Of a stretch of 64,000 bases of DNA, positions 1 through 13,800 are shown one piece after another (the first letter of the stretch is position 1; each line of letters opens with the position of its first letter). The stretch is taken from contig NC_088708.1 in NCBI RefSeq assembly GCF_963576615.1, positions 26,729,191-26,793,190 of the forward strand, written 5' to 3'. The notes below the pieces were generated by a model. That model was not told the DNA's origin. It did no database searches and saw nothing but the letters and a program-made list of their open reading frames with translations. A program made the translations under genes and the position numbers. This stretch comes from Watersipora subatra (Eukaryota > Bryozoa > Gymnolaemata > Cheilostomatida > Watersiporidae).

Positions 1-1804
1 TTCATTTCATGCCCATGTAAATGACTATTTCTACTTATGCTTTTAAAAAAAATTTCTGAGCAAATTAAAGACAACAATACATCTTCCTATTCTCACCGCG
101 TTCCTCCAACCTCTCATGGTCTTTTCTTAGCCTGGGCTACATGGGCCAACACCAAAGGCAAACAAACATACGACTCATAGTTTGAATTCTATTTGCTTTG
201 TTTTTTCTTTTTTCAATGTGTACTTTATTTATCATGTAGCAATATAATTCTAACATGTATTTATTGAGGGTTTTAATCATTACATGTATTTTTAATTTAT
301 ACAAATGTTATATCTGAGTTTTGTGGAGGCTTGGAATGGATTAGTATAGTAAAATTGGGTTATACTTACGAAACAGCTTACGGTATCATTTACTGTCGTG
401 AGTAGAGGCGCCTCTGTACTGCAGATAGAGGCTCCTCTGTACTGCAGATAGAGGCGCCTCTGTACTGCAGGTAGATGCTTCAACTTTACTTAGATTAGAT
501 GTTTAATTTTACTTACTGATTAGATATTTTGTAATTAGAATTAAAAGTATTGCGTTGTTAGTTTTCTCAAAAATTCTGTTTCGTTTGAAGCTTAGTAAAG
601 TTTATTACAGCAAAAGTTGAACTATTATTTTTTACATTTTTCTACCTTGAAGGCAAAAAGATGACATGAAACTTTGAGTTCTGTGCAATCTACTCTAAAA
701 GGCTTGTGAGATTGCATGAGATTTATTGCTCAACAAGTTTGTTAGAAACTGGGTTGTTGCACAGGTGTGAGCGGTAGTAGCAGCATCAACAAGCTGAGGA
801 ACTCATACATGTTTGCTGCCATCAGAATATATCAAACTTTCTCTATCAGATGGGATGACAAACTTAAAGGATTTTATTCCTAACTTCTATGGCAGTAATT
901 TGCATGTCTTTTAATGATGTTATGAATCTTTGTATATATGAAACTTTCAAATGTACATGAACAACTGTCAGATTTGAAAATCTGCTGAGTTTTTTAAACA
1001 ATGCTATTGCCAAATATGTTCACAGCTGTGGGAACACCGCTATTAAAAATGGCTTTGTTGAGAGTTTTACTGTCAGACCCAAAAGTTAATAAACCTTCCA
1101 TTTGGATAGTTTGGGTTCTAAATGTCTAAACACACTTGGAAATTTTAGTGTTGAGCGAGTGCTCTCAGGATGGCATGAACACATTAATTTAAATGCATGC
1201 ATTTGTGGCAAACTGCCGGTGAGATTGGCTAACCTACATCCATCAGTAACCAATCATAATCATCCATCTACTTCAGCATGCCTGTGCTCTTGAAGAAATA
1301 CATCAAAAATTTTTCACTCATGGTTTTTGCGCCGTGTTTCAAGCAAAAGAGCACGAAAGTTACAAAATACAAAATTTAGTTAAGTATTAAAATTGGTTTA
1401 ATGAATAAAATAGATTGTGATTTTTAATTTTATCAATGGAGTAAAACAAAATGTTATGAATTACTGTTGTCTAATTTGAATGTTTCAACAAACTATGTCT
1501 TGTGGTTAAATTTTACAGATTCATTTTTGTAATCGGAATTGGTTCTCTCACTACAGTTGTTCTGTAGTTACATTGCAGTTGGCTAGGTTTTTCCATGATT
1601 AGCTAATAGGTAAGGTAGATGCTGTGTGAGTTTGTTAACAGTAGAATATGTTTGGATCAGTGAGACTCACTCACCTGGATGATATGGCCCTCAGAAACGC
1701 TCAAAAACCCACCAGTGTGTTGGTACCATTTTAATACCTACCATTTAATGTTATGTGACTTGTTGAGCGCGAGTAACATTATTATGGGATGTATGTTTGT
1801 TTAG
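1..1804. other. No confident gene; presumed HEATR1 intron
   Basis: No exon could be supported here. The first confident HEATR1 exon starts at 1805 in the middle of a codon, so an upstream exon ending in phase 2 must exist further left. An open stretch after an AG at about 1027 reads plausibly as protein for some 30 codons but has no donor of the right phase. A short tandem repeat of about 24 bp (three imperfect copies, GAGGCGCCTCTGTACTGCAG-like) lies at about 403-471. Confidence 0.6.
403..471. repeat. Short tandem repeat, ~24 bp x 3
   Basis: Three imperfect copies of a unit containing CCTCTGTACTGCAGATAGAGG lie head to tail. Each unit contains the near-palindrome AGAGGCGCCTCT, so the array could also fold on itself. 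Confidence 0.75.
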
Positions 1805-4800
1805 ACTGCTAGAAATGGAGGAGGAGTCACAATCAGATTATATTAAACAACTGTTGCTTGGCTGTCTGGATAACTCACTGACTATATTGCAGAGTGCAGA
1901 AAACTATAAAGGTGTGTGAGCAGACTGATACAGCATAAATTGTAGGCAGTCGACAGTAATGTAATGGTATAAGCTGAATTTGATATATTTTAGATAAATG
2001 TATGTAATTCTATAACTTGTTGTAAGAGCAACATATCACAAATATTTTAAAGTCATTGCTCATCAAAGATGACAAATTTCATGCAGTTTGTATCGTGTCT
2101 CACCGTTTAACATATTTTTCGATTAGTGTTTCTTTGAAAATCCATAGACACTTCTGGTTTTTATTTTTTCTGGCTTTTAGTCATCTGTGAGATATCAAAT
2201 GGTTTCAAGGTTTCTCAAAGGTTCTAGCTCAATTGTATGTCGTGTAGAGCTGCTGGGAATTGATCAGTTTAACATGGAGTCTGTAGTCCAATGCATCCGA
2301 ACTTCAAAGAATCCACAAACTCATCAGCAGGCCCTTCTCCTTTTGAGAACCACTGCCAGGCTTTACCCCGTGAGAATTGTATATTATTTATCATACCCTT
2401 GTTTTCCGGTTGTTTCTTCTCTTTCTACTAGCATTACTTGTTTTTACCTTTTTCAACATGCGTTACCACAAGTAATTTTTCATGCTTGACTTTTGCCTTC
2501 GTTACAGGACCTTGTCCTCCACCATGTGATGTCCATATTCACCTACATGGGAGCAAACATTATGAGACAGGATGATGCCTACAGTTTCCAGATAATAACT
2601 AACACTCTTGATACAGTTGTACCTGAGATCATCAAGGTATGCTCCGTTCCTTGGAGGTTTTACCTTGCAGGATAAGTACACCATAGCAGCCCTTTTAATT
2701 GTTATAAATGGCTACTTTATAAGCAAGTAAAGCTTTTCTAGTTAAAAGCCAAGTCGACACTCACCGACTTATATCACAAGCTATAGATGGTAGCAACCCA
2801 TTATGACCTTGAAAGTAGCTATTCGGTATGCATAAATGCAGAACATTTTTCATAAATTCTATCTAGAAGCTCTTAAAGCAGTAAGATTACTGCAGCATCA
2901 ATATGGCCATGAATAAGGTCAGCGTAACACAAAAACTGTCACTGTCACGAGAAAATGCTTGTAACAAAATTATTTTTATCTCTGAACTTCTGATCATGGT
3001 AGGTAAGTCCATATTTGCCGGGACAAACAGACAGTCGAACCTCTTCTCTATAATGCAGTCCAAAAATCATGTCCGATTACTTGTAACAATTTATGAATGT
3101 TAATACTTCCTGTTTTAGGTCTCAGACGAGTCAACCACGAGTACCGTCACTGGCATCATCCGAGTGTTTGTGGACGCTTTCCCTCACATTCCTGAACATA
3201 GACGCCTGATTCTCTTCCAGCAGTTGCTGACGGCAGTGGGCGACTCTCAGTATCTGCACATTTGTGCGTTTCTCTGCGTAGAGGCCTTAGTTACATCGAT
3301 CGCCATTCCTGAAGCTACTGAGACTCCCGAGTGGAAGGTTTATACAGTTATTATTATACCTTGATGACTGGCTCATTATACCTTGATGACTGGCCCATTA
3401 TACCTTGATGACTGGCCCATTATACCTTGATGACTGGCCCATTATACCTAGTTACCTAGTCTGTACCTAATCTAGCTCAATTTAAGCCAAGCACACATTT
3501 ATCTTCCTTCATCATTTGTAGACAGAATCTAATCAAGTGACATTCATGGTGCATCTGTTTGCCAAGTTCTCTATAAACAGTCAGCTGGAAGGATGTACAC
3601 GAATGCTCAAGTTTCTATGCTCCCTCCCCTCTACCACACAGCCCTTGACTGCAAGAGGCAAAGGTTAGTCAGTCTTCTTGCCATAAAAGTAAGGCTGTTT
3701 ATTGTTATTGTGTATTACAACAAGACTGGTCTTGACACTCCCACAGTTAGGATATGAGGTACCTTTACATCTTAATAGAAAACCAGGTCTTACGATGGAA
3801 AAGTATTTCGTGCATCTTTCAATCTCGCTTCAGTATGTCGCTACGTGAGATAGTTTATTAGCCACTCTGTTTATATTTTGGCATTTGAACAATCACTTTG
3901 GTTGATACTTATCTGCACGGAAGTTCAAGCATTTTGTTAGCCAATTTTTATAATATCCATGTAAGCAAGTTGACATGCATCGTAAACAGTTGCCCGTTAC
4001 TAAGAAATTATGAATTGTCTTCTCTTACTCTAGCATCAGGAAAGTAGCAGACAATTCTTCGTATCACTGAGCTGTATCTTACGCGTCATTGAAATTTTAT
4101 AAATGGTTCGTCGAGCTCATATTATAACATGTTTCATAAACAGGTCATGAACCCTCTGTACTACCTAAATATTTTTATCCATTCTCAGAATGTGAATGAG
4201 TCATGAAGGGCCAGCCATACTCTTTTGAATAGCCAAATGAAATCCCCATATGGGAGGCAATGGGTGAAAGTCTCATCATTTGTTCATCGAGTCGAGCAAG
4301 GAGTCATGGATGTAAAGCAGAGTTTTTTCTGTGGTTAATTTCTCAAGTTGTTTAGATATTAGAAACCATGAGTCGCAATCGCAAAAATCGCATTATAGCT
4401 GTTAGTACAAATTTTGAAACAAATGAAATTTTATTTCTGCGAATAAACTTGATAACTATTTTATTTAATGAATGGTAATTGTTAACTGGGTATGAAGTTG
4501 CATGAATCAAATGTTCAGTCACAGGATTGTGCAAGTACCGAATGTCCAGTGATTGGTTGACAGCTGAGCTGCTCATTATTATGATTGTATAGTCATTTCC
4601 TTGTGCCTGTCTCATGCACTTTATTTACTCCTGTTTAAAATAGCAAGCTGTCAGTGCCGAATCATACATTAGAAAATCTCTGGGTATTGTGTGTGCGTGT
4701 TTGTGTTTATTTTTATCAACAGAAACAATACAGAAAAAGAAACTGCATATTAGTAAATATATCAGGTTAAATACAAATTGATGAAAAAACTGAAAAACTA

Positions 4801-7800
4801 TAGCAAAATTTACTCAACCTGAGTACGAGATAATGATGATGAAGCCATAGGTGCACTGTAGCCCAGCTAGTGTTGCGCAAGCCCCAAAAACAGCTAACAG
4901 CAGCAGGACAAAGGCATCTTTCACAAGTGTCTTTCTATGACACTTGTGAAAGATGTCATAGAAGCATGTCATCTTTCACAAGTGCAAGACTGGTACAACA
5001 CTAAGAAATAACAAAAACTGTTTTTGATAAAAAGCTATAAGCATTTGCATAACATGTTCTAGACACTTAAATTTCTCTGTTCACACTCAAAACAGTTTTA
5101 GTAGCAAAGCTTGAAGAAATCCCGTTATGTACAGTAGACTTGATGAAATCAATTTTTTATCCTAACCTCTAACTTTGGCATACAGACACACAGACACAGC
5201 TCTTGCGATACTAAGCATAGATTTTTGTTTTACTGTATTTTAGACATAATATTTTTTATTTTTTCTAGCCACTTGCGGTCTAGAGAAAAAGTGAAAAAAT
5301 CAGTTTGAATTTACGTTGAAGGTGTGCGTTCCCCTTAGCGTAACGAAAAATTATATTATCATTATTACCCAAAACCAAGTAAAAATTATAAAAAAAGAGG
5401 TAGTGGTTTGATGCAAACCAATAGTACCACAGTTATTGTACAGTCATTAAATTAATAAGTTAGGTTTAGCCTTTTTTATTTGAAGGACCAATGGGATGAG
5501 TTTATGATGTTTTTGGTATGGGTTAGAGAATTTTGCTATAATGTTACTGTTCGTATAACATAAAATCCTTATAATGTAAACAATCTCGGAACATATTGTT
5601 CATGTTGTACAAGCATCTTCTCTAGCTTATTGTGCCTACATTTATTGCCGTCCAATGATTAACTAGGTAAGAAGAGATCAGCCGATGGCCTCTTTGATGC
5701 AACTGTACACACCGATAAACAACTGAGGCACTTTAAATATGAAAGTGCTGGACTCATCATTTCTCTTCTTTCGTCAAAGGCTTTCATCGAACAGGTCAGT
5801 GCCTGTTTACTGAGCACTTATCAAATGAAACTCTTTGGCTTGTTCATTCTATTATCGGTATTTTTTCCTTCAAAATTTTGCTGATCTTCAAGCATAGTTA
5901 CAAAGCTGTTGTATCATATACAGCTGTGCGCAAAATGCCGAGTACAGTAGTAGCCCTGTTAGAGACGTGTCTCCATGAAGTGACAAGTGAGGCAGTGGTA
6001 TCAACTGTTGAAGTGAGTGAAGGCAGCGTGGTCAACTGTTAAAGTGAGTGAAGGCAGCGTGGTCAACTGTTAAAGTGAGTGAAGGCAGTGTGATCAACTG
6101 TTAAAGTGAGTGAAGGCAGCGTGATTAACTATTAAAATGAGTGAAGGCAGCGTGATCAATTGTTAGAGTGAGTGAAGGCCGTGTGGTCAACTGTTAAAGT
6201 GAGTGAAGAATAAAAAATAGACAGAGGTAACTCGAAATAGACATACACTAAGATTAATAAATTAAATAATTAAAACTTTTCAGAATATTTCAACGGCAAT
6301 TATTTAACAGTAATCATAGGTTTAAAGCCACTTCCTGAGCTCTCTTCATTGCCCTCAGTAGTTAACCTATGGTTTTTATGTTTCCGTAGTTTGTGAACAG
6401 CGAGGAGGATGAGGACCGCACCACACAGTTCAATAATTTAGTGGAGACATGTCTGCGCTATATTAGTCTATTGGCACAGGAGACTGTCAAACACGTTCAG
6501 CAGACGACTGCTAAGTTCTGGAAGGCTCTACTACACAGAGCCTATGAGATCATTGACAAGGTTTGTGGTAAAAGTAACGCCAGTACCACCCTTATTTGCG
6601 TAAATCCTGTATGCCCAATATTATTTCCTATACTATTACATAAAAACCCTGTATACCCAATATTATTTCCTATTCTATTACATAAAAATCCGTATACCCA
6701 ATATTATTTCTTATACTATTACATAAAAATCCTGTATATGTTTAATTACAGGATCTTTGCAAAGTACACCCACCGTTCAACCTTTACAAACACCTTTACA
6801 CATACTTGACCCTATGCAAAAACCTGCAGCTGAAACCAGATGCCGGGTTTTTGCTATGGTCATATTTGCAAACCCTGGAATTACGCATTATCTTTTGCCA
6901 AGTGTGACTTTTATAATATTGTAAGAAACTAGCAGAAAGCCCATCGATGCCTGGGATTTCTTTGTTTTTGTATCAGTTTGTCCACAGTTGGGAATTTATA
7001 AGGCTGGTTCTCAGGAACCCGATGGAGCTGGGAAACCAAATATTTTAACGAACCTGGTGGAAGGCTCGGAGCACATGCGTGTGAAGTTTGGATGAACTTG
7101 GCTAAAAAATGAAATGGATAGAATATATGCTCGATAACAGACACACGTACACGCGTACACACGTACACACGTACACACGTACAATGACAATGTAGACTAT
7201 AATAATATAGATGTTGGGCTTACAGGGTTTTTACAAGTGAGACCAGAGTAGTATGCTATGTATTGACGTGCTTTATGGCAGGCTACAGTTTGATAGAGCG
7301 CATCAGTCAGCTGCATCTTATTGACTATAGCTATTAAGGATAATTACACAATCTACAGAAATATATAAATTATTGTATTGTTGACTCTTTGATAAAATGA
7401 CTCCATTTAACATCAGGAAAGGTATTATTAACCTATCTAACATCAGTCTTCTCTGAATAGAATAACTATACGATTAGGATCAGTGAAAAGCGTTCTGAGC
7501 GTGATGTGGATCAATAGCTGCTGCGAATGTCGCTGCTAACTGGCCGGTCTGTTGCTGCCCTATGTATCAGAGAAGCTAACAGTATTGCTGATGTCCCTCA
7601 TGGCTAACATGTGTTTCTTTCTGAAGCTATTATTCTTTGCCATTACTGATCGCAACAAAGAGTGCGCACTCTGCTTGTTTCGAAGTTCTTTCCCCTGTTC
7701 TATGAATAGATGTGGAGTTAGCAAGTATTAGTATAACTACAGATAATCTGCATGCTATGCGGGCATTTTCTATTTATAGGTGAATGCTTTGCTGCCAAGT

Positions 7801-10800
7801 GCTGCCTTCATCCAAGTCATCACTAGTCTAGTTTCTAATGAGCTGCCCCTGATCCGCCGCAAGGCTATGGATCTCCTTAACAACAGGCTGCCTCAAACGG
7901 CTCTCACCAGTGAGGAGGTAATATTCGCCGCCCTATCAGCTCGATAGATATCTACCATGATCACATGCGTATCTAATGTTTTGTTATTTTTGTATGGGAG
8001 AACATCTACTGGCGAATTTGTTCCCAGACCTAGTTTGTATGCAATAGGTTTGACCGGAGCAAAAATGTTTATGGGGCAGACAACTCTATTGTAGTCGTGG
8101 TAATTTTTCTCTTCAAACCATGTGTAATCATTCAGCCCACTTATGCACGAGTAGTAGTGAAGGTCAAGGGCAAATGCGAAGTAGCTAGCGAATTAGAAAG
8201 AAAGTAGATGCTTTTTGGCAATGCTTTTTATCTTCAATATGTTCTTTTGCTCAAGGTAATTATTTATCACAAAAAAATCCTTCAGAAAAAATAACCAAAT
8301 AGGTGAGATTTTATTGCTCCTGAATCGCATTGGTAAGAAATGTATATCTAGTGCATGTCGTTGCATTTTATTACAAGCAATACTATACCGCTTTCGCAAT
8401 TGTGTAAAAGTTAACCTAGTTTAATATTACAGTACATTTAATATTATAGTACATCATAACTTGTTTTTATTTACCAAACCTTTTACATATTCCAGAAACT
8501 GCACATGCAGAATCTTCAAGTTTTTAGCTGCACTGGAAGCATAAAAACAGCATTTTTCACAATGTTTTGCTCTAGTCACATGTATGACGTATCACGTAAG
8601 CAGCAGTGAGAGTACATAGTTTGCAGCATTTGAATGCACGTTTGCGTAATGGGGAGACTGACAGAAGTAGGTTTGAAATTTAAATAGGTCTGAATGAAAA
8701 TATAAAATAGCTCATCCTCTATGAAGTTTGTAAAATGTTTATATCATACATTTAAATAGATCATACGTGTATGTTGAATTTTGTTTTAATTTGTTCTTGA
8801 GCCGACAACTATGATAAATACTTCAAATGTTTACATAGAGCATTAAAACGAATGCGTTATGTAAAACTATGATACAAACTAAATGGAGAAACCTACTTTT
8901 TTGTAAAACTATTTCTATTAATAAAGTAATAACCATTGAAGAGAGGTTGTTACTGTTATTTTACCTTAGAGACACGTGAATGGAAGTTTAAGCTCGGGGA
9001 TGTACATGTTCAGTGGTTAAGGAGCTACACAAATACTCTAACTTACACTAGATAGTTAAAATTAGTTTTATATCTATATTTTTGTTGTCTTTGTGTTTTA
9101 TTTTTACCACTTTCGTGGTTTTTGGTTTCAAAGCTGTAGTGTCTTGGACAAATTTTGGGCATTATAATGCTGGAAGTAGTACTACTTGGTATGTTGAGGG
9201 AAATACTTCCTCAAATTTCATGTTTTAATTTCTTATTGAGCTGATCGCGAGTCGGTGTTTCCCTGCGATTCCATTTAAAGATTTGGTAATTCATTTAATT
9301 TGTTTCATATCCTACATACTTATGATGACTCCTTAATATTTACCGTAGATAATTATATTCGAGAGATGCAAAATTAAATGAATGAAAAATAATAAATAAA
9401 AAGGGGTTTTTATTGTTAGTTTACCATAGAGACAAGCAAGCAGAAGAGTAGGTGTGCCGATGCAGGACACCTACCTACTCATAACCTACTCTAGCTTTGG
9501 ACTAGTCGAAGCATAAACCAACTTGGCTTACATATTCTTGTTCTATTTTGTTTTACATTTCAATTTTCATCTTCAGCGTCATCACATTCACTTACAAAAC
9601 TGTGAAGCTTCAAGGTTTCAACATTGTGCATTGGAAATTGCTTTGTGTCTTGAGCCAAGTATTTGCTCAAATTTTATATTGTATGCTGAAAAATCTGTAT
9701 TGCGATGATTTACCATGGTTGTAAGTAGCTGTAACATTACACCTTTGCTGTAGTAGCTAACAGCTTGCATTACCATAGCATTAGTCAAACTCTTGTACAA
9801 CTCTCATAATTTTATTGATGTATTGATAACTCTATCATATCGTTCTGTATTTAATATTTTATTTTATTTCTTTTTATGGTTTATGTCTTCATTTTGTTTA
9901 CGTAAGTGATAATTGATTAAATAACTCGATGTGTTTTTAAATTAAAAAACATTTATTTAGATTTAAAACATTATTATTATTTAAATCGTTCGGCTGAGTG
10001 AGGCATAAGATCTCTGTACACTAGGAGAGGCTGTACACTGTACACTTTACATGTACTCAGACTGATGTACATGTAAATTCATGACACATGAACTGTTTGT
10101 TTTTTCTAGGTTTCATCACTAGAGGGATTAGTAGAGACTATCCAGTCTATAGCCTTTGGACAGAGTACAGCTGTTGAAGATAATGAGGATACAACCAACA
10201 GACAGACAGCTCTTTATAGTCTAAAGATATTAGCGAGAATCATGGCTGACACGCACACAGCTGTCTTCTCCCAGGTATTTCACTCTGTTGCTAGCAATGA
10301 TGGGTGGCCAGTGCTATGACTGGCAGATGTAGGAGAGATTTGAATTCTGCAAATCAGTGTTATGCCTGAACCGCCATGAGCGCTTTGAACTTAGAAGGGA
10401 TGTTGTGCAGGTCAAGTTGGCAATAATACTGGCAGCATAGCTATGTCTGCAAAGATTGTTGAGTTTCAGATGTTTATTATTGATTATTGATTTCATTTAA
10501 TACATTGGATAGCTCATCTCTGCTCAACTCTGCAGACGAACACTGATTCACTTCTGGATTTAGTTCTACCTAAAACTGGTTCAGTGACGTATTATTATAT
10601 TACTGTGAAAATCATATATAGTCCTTTTATTTGTCTCTACACAGTTTTGCAAACTGTCAAACATCGATAAGGGGCAAGTGCTACCCACAGCAATACTTGT
10701 ATACAATTCATCACAGAGATATTCCATTACAGTTTAGGATGTCACTGTTCTCTTGAACAATGAGTTGCTTTAATGTAGTAGTAAAAACTTGTTATGTGCA

Positions 10801-13800
10801 GTCAGGTTGCCCGTCAGCTTGCTTGGCAAAAAGTTTCTAATTTAACATTGTTTTCAAAAGATGTGGTTAAGGCTTCTTTTAGGATTCCATGTATACAGGC
10901 AAATAAAAGGCTTCCTTTAGGATTCAATGTATACAGGCAAATAAAAGCCCGCTTTATGTTTTGGAACTGAAAATACTAAAATGTTGACTTTAATTCGTTT
11001 ATTATTCACTTATAATATCATAGGTGGTAGAATTGGGTAACAAAGAATATTATTGTAAATGCGTCAGCCAACAAGAGTTAATTAATGCCTTGATAACCAA
11101 AATTAAAACTAGCTATCTGACAAGCCGCTATCTCAAATAACCATCCGATCAAATATCATAGAGATATGACTAAAACTGTCCTAGTATTCCCAGTATTCCA
11201 ATATTTTGTTTTTCTGATACTATGAAACTAAATTTGTTTGACTTTTATCAGATGTTTGTCAGTATTACTCTGTTATAATTTTTACTGACTGTCTTTTCTT
11301 CATATAAGCGTGTTTGCATTAACTGCATACATCGGAACACATACATGTATACATCTGAGTATAGAGCTATTATATGAAAGGTCTGTATATTTTTAACTTA
11401 GTATTTATTCATCATCTCTTATGTACCCATGTGTAGCTGCTGATCCAGACCTGCCAGGCATGTGACACAGATCAGCCATGCGCTGTCAAAGCCAACATTC
11501 TGCTGCTCATCGGCGAGTTAGTTAGCCAGCTTAAAATGACCTGTTTGTCTCAACTCTCCCTCGTTCTCCCTCTTCTTATCTCTACTCTTCAACAGCAGGA
11601 GTTGCTCCAGAGGTGAGTTCCCTAGTCATACATGTAACGCAGTTTGAAAGATATCATGTATAGAGTCTTTGTGAAGTCTAATGACACTGATGTGTACTGA
11701 GGTGTGTATGAGCAGACTATTGTCTGTTGCGGAGTTTATACATCTACATGTAGTTTATATGTATGTATAACTTTTCTTTGGTATTTGGTAATTAACAAAA
11801 TTATGTTTTTCATTACATGCCAGAAAAAAACAAAAAAAAATGAAAAGACAGAAATCAGGAATTATTAAGTGAGTTGAACAAAAGTGTTATAAAAGTTGGT
11901 AATCTAATAGTATTGCGGAGAAGTCAAGATATTGAATTGAAGGTTGTAGTAATAAAGAGTTTAATGGCTTTGTTTTATTTACACTCTCAGACTATTCTTT
12001 CAGGGTTTTACAGTATATCAACATCGTATCAATATGGTTTTGCAACAGCGATTTTTTCCAATTACTGTAGTATTCCTTCAAACATTTATATTGCGCTGGT
12101 TTCCTACTTTTGGATATATGGGTGTCTTTGCTTGTTTGACGGGTTTTCTTTTCTATCTCTTACTCTCTTACCCGTCTTCAGCCGCTTATATTTCCATAGC
12201 TGCCACAGTTGTCAGTTTGTCACATGTCTTTCTATTTTTTGTTGCACGATATTCCAAATTATTGGTTTGTGGATAGTGTGTTGTCTATAGGCTTGTGTTT
12301 AGTGTTTACTGTTTACTATTTCGCAGCAATTTTGTCAAGAATTGTGATACTGGTTCTATTTTGAGCAAATTAGTTTTTTAAGTTTCGTGGTAGTTAGAGA
12401 TCTCCGGAAATTTTTCTTAGAAATCTGTTAACAGGTTTTATCTATTAAAATCTATTACAAATTTAGCGCATCATGGGATATTGAGTGTAACTATTGCTAC
12501 TCAGGTAAATGAAAGTTATTGTAAATTTATATAAATTTTAGCTATAATTCTGATTCAAAATTGAACAAATAAAGAGCATAACTAGTGATGGTGCCATTAA
12601 TATGCTAAGAGAAAATATTATTTGAAATTTTAGGTTAAAAGCTGATTCTGTTGATTTCAGGTTAAACCATAATTAACCATCATCATTAATTAACATTCCT
12701 TACTATAAACTGGATAGTAAGATAAAATCTTTTACGCTGTTCAAGTATTTGTCATGTTTTGTTCACCAGTTTATGAGTTAATATGACTGACATGCCTGTG
12801 AGTGGAATACTTTATATTCTTCGTTTTTTCTCATGATAACTTGCTATAATTAATGTTATATAGTTATAACCTATTAATGTGTATATACGTGTAATATAAC
12901 TAATTACTTGCTATTTTTGATGGTTACAACTGAAGAGCTGGTTTTTATCTAAGCATCAAATTATTATAAGCAACGCTATAAAGACATTGAATTGTAGTTC
13001 TATGATAGCGGAAAATATTAAATAATGGCATCAGCCAATTAAAACTATGTGTCTGTCACTTCCCATTCAAACACCGTCGCTTACTCATCAGTTTTTCAAG
13101 TTTCTGTTGTGTCTTACTGTCACACCTTTAGCTACTGTAAAACCTCTAATTGAACGCCACCTTTATTTGAACGTCGCCTCCATTTGACCATCACTATAGG
13201 AGAAGGGTTGAAAAATAGAGGGCCGCCGAGTCAAACTCTTACCCGTTGCATTTCACACTACTAATGAAAAACCATTAGCCGTACGGGCGCTAATTGAACG
13301 CCATCGCCATTTGGTCGCCACTTTGACAATCTTTGATCTGTATGAACCTATGATTGCAAGTGGTCAGTAGAAAAGTGTCCACAAAATCGCGCTAGTAATG
13401 ACTAGGTTACAGCAATAACAATTAATGTTTTTATTGTTTCTGTTCGCATCGAAGTCCGTTTTCAAACTCTGAAGCTTTTCAGTTTGCTTGTTAAAACTTT
13501 GAATGCAACACCATAGAAGTAATTAATAGCTGTATCAGGCTAATAGTAGTTCCTTGTTTAATATGGTTATGATACTTTTATGTATCTGAGAAAATGGTTT
13601 CCATTTACGATGGTATATGAACGACTAGTTCTAGGCTAAAAGTTATGCTTAGCGCCCATACGGCTAAAAGTTTTTCACTATTTGTGCGAAATGCACGCTG
13701 TAAAAGTGTGACTTCGATAAAAAATTGTTTGGGCGTTAATATCGACTAGCTTAGCAGTGCAGAAGAAGAGTTGAGGTCAGAAGACTTTGTGGAAGGTGTT

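Larger units (their letters stand above)
3664..5666. other. HEATR1 intron with palindrome and dispersed repeat
   Basis: No gene was seen. The intron holds a hairpin with 16-bp arms at 4916-4954. It also holds a dispersed repeat at about 5137-5500 that recurs, diverged, at about 24449-24790. Confidence 0.8.
7918..10109. other. HEATR1 intron with two dispersed-repeat copies
   Basis: No gene. Two diverged copies of one dispersed repeat lie here: about 8862-9080 contains TTATTTTACCTTAGAGACAC and about 9360-9720 contains TTAGTTTACCATAGAGACAA. A third copy is at about 23440-23900. Confidence 0.7.

Noticed and set aside
1026-1130. Possible extra HEATR1 exon (VGTPLLKMALLRVLLSDPKV) after a TTCACAG acceptor
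   Set aside because: It reads protein-like, but no donor gives the phase needed to join the exon at 1805, and I could not match it to the family.
12034-12276. 80-residue hydrophobic frame with three membrane-like segments
   Set aside because: The region is T-rich, which gives hydrophobic codons by composition. No splice, poly(A) or neighbour context supports it.
11874-12290. 138-codon open frame, + strand
   Set aside because: It overlaps the previous frame in another phase. Frames of this length are expected by chance in 64 kb of AT-rich DNA.
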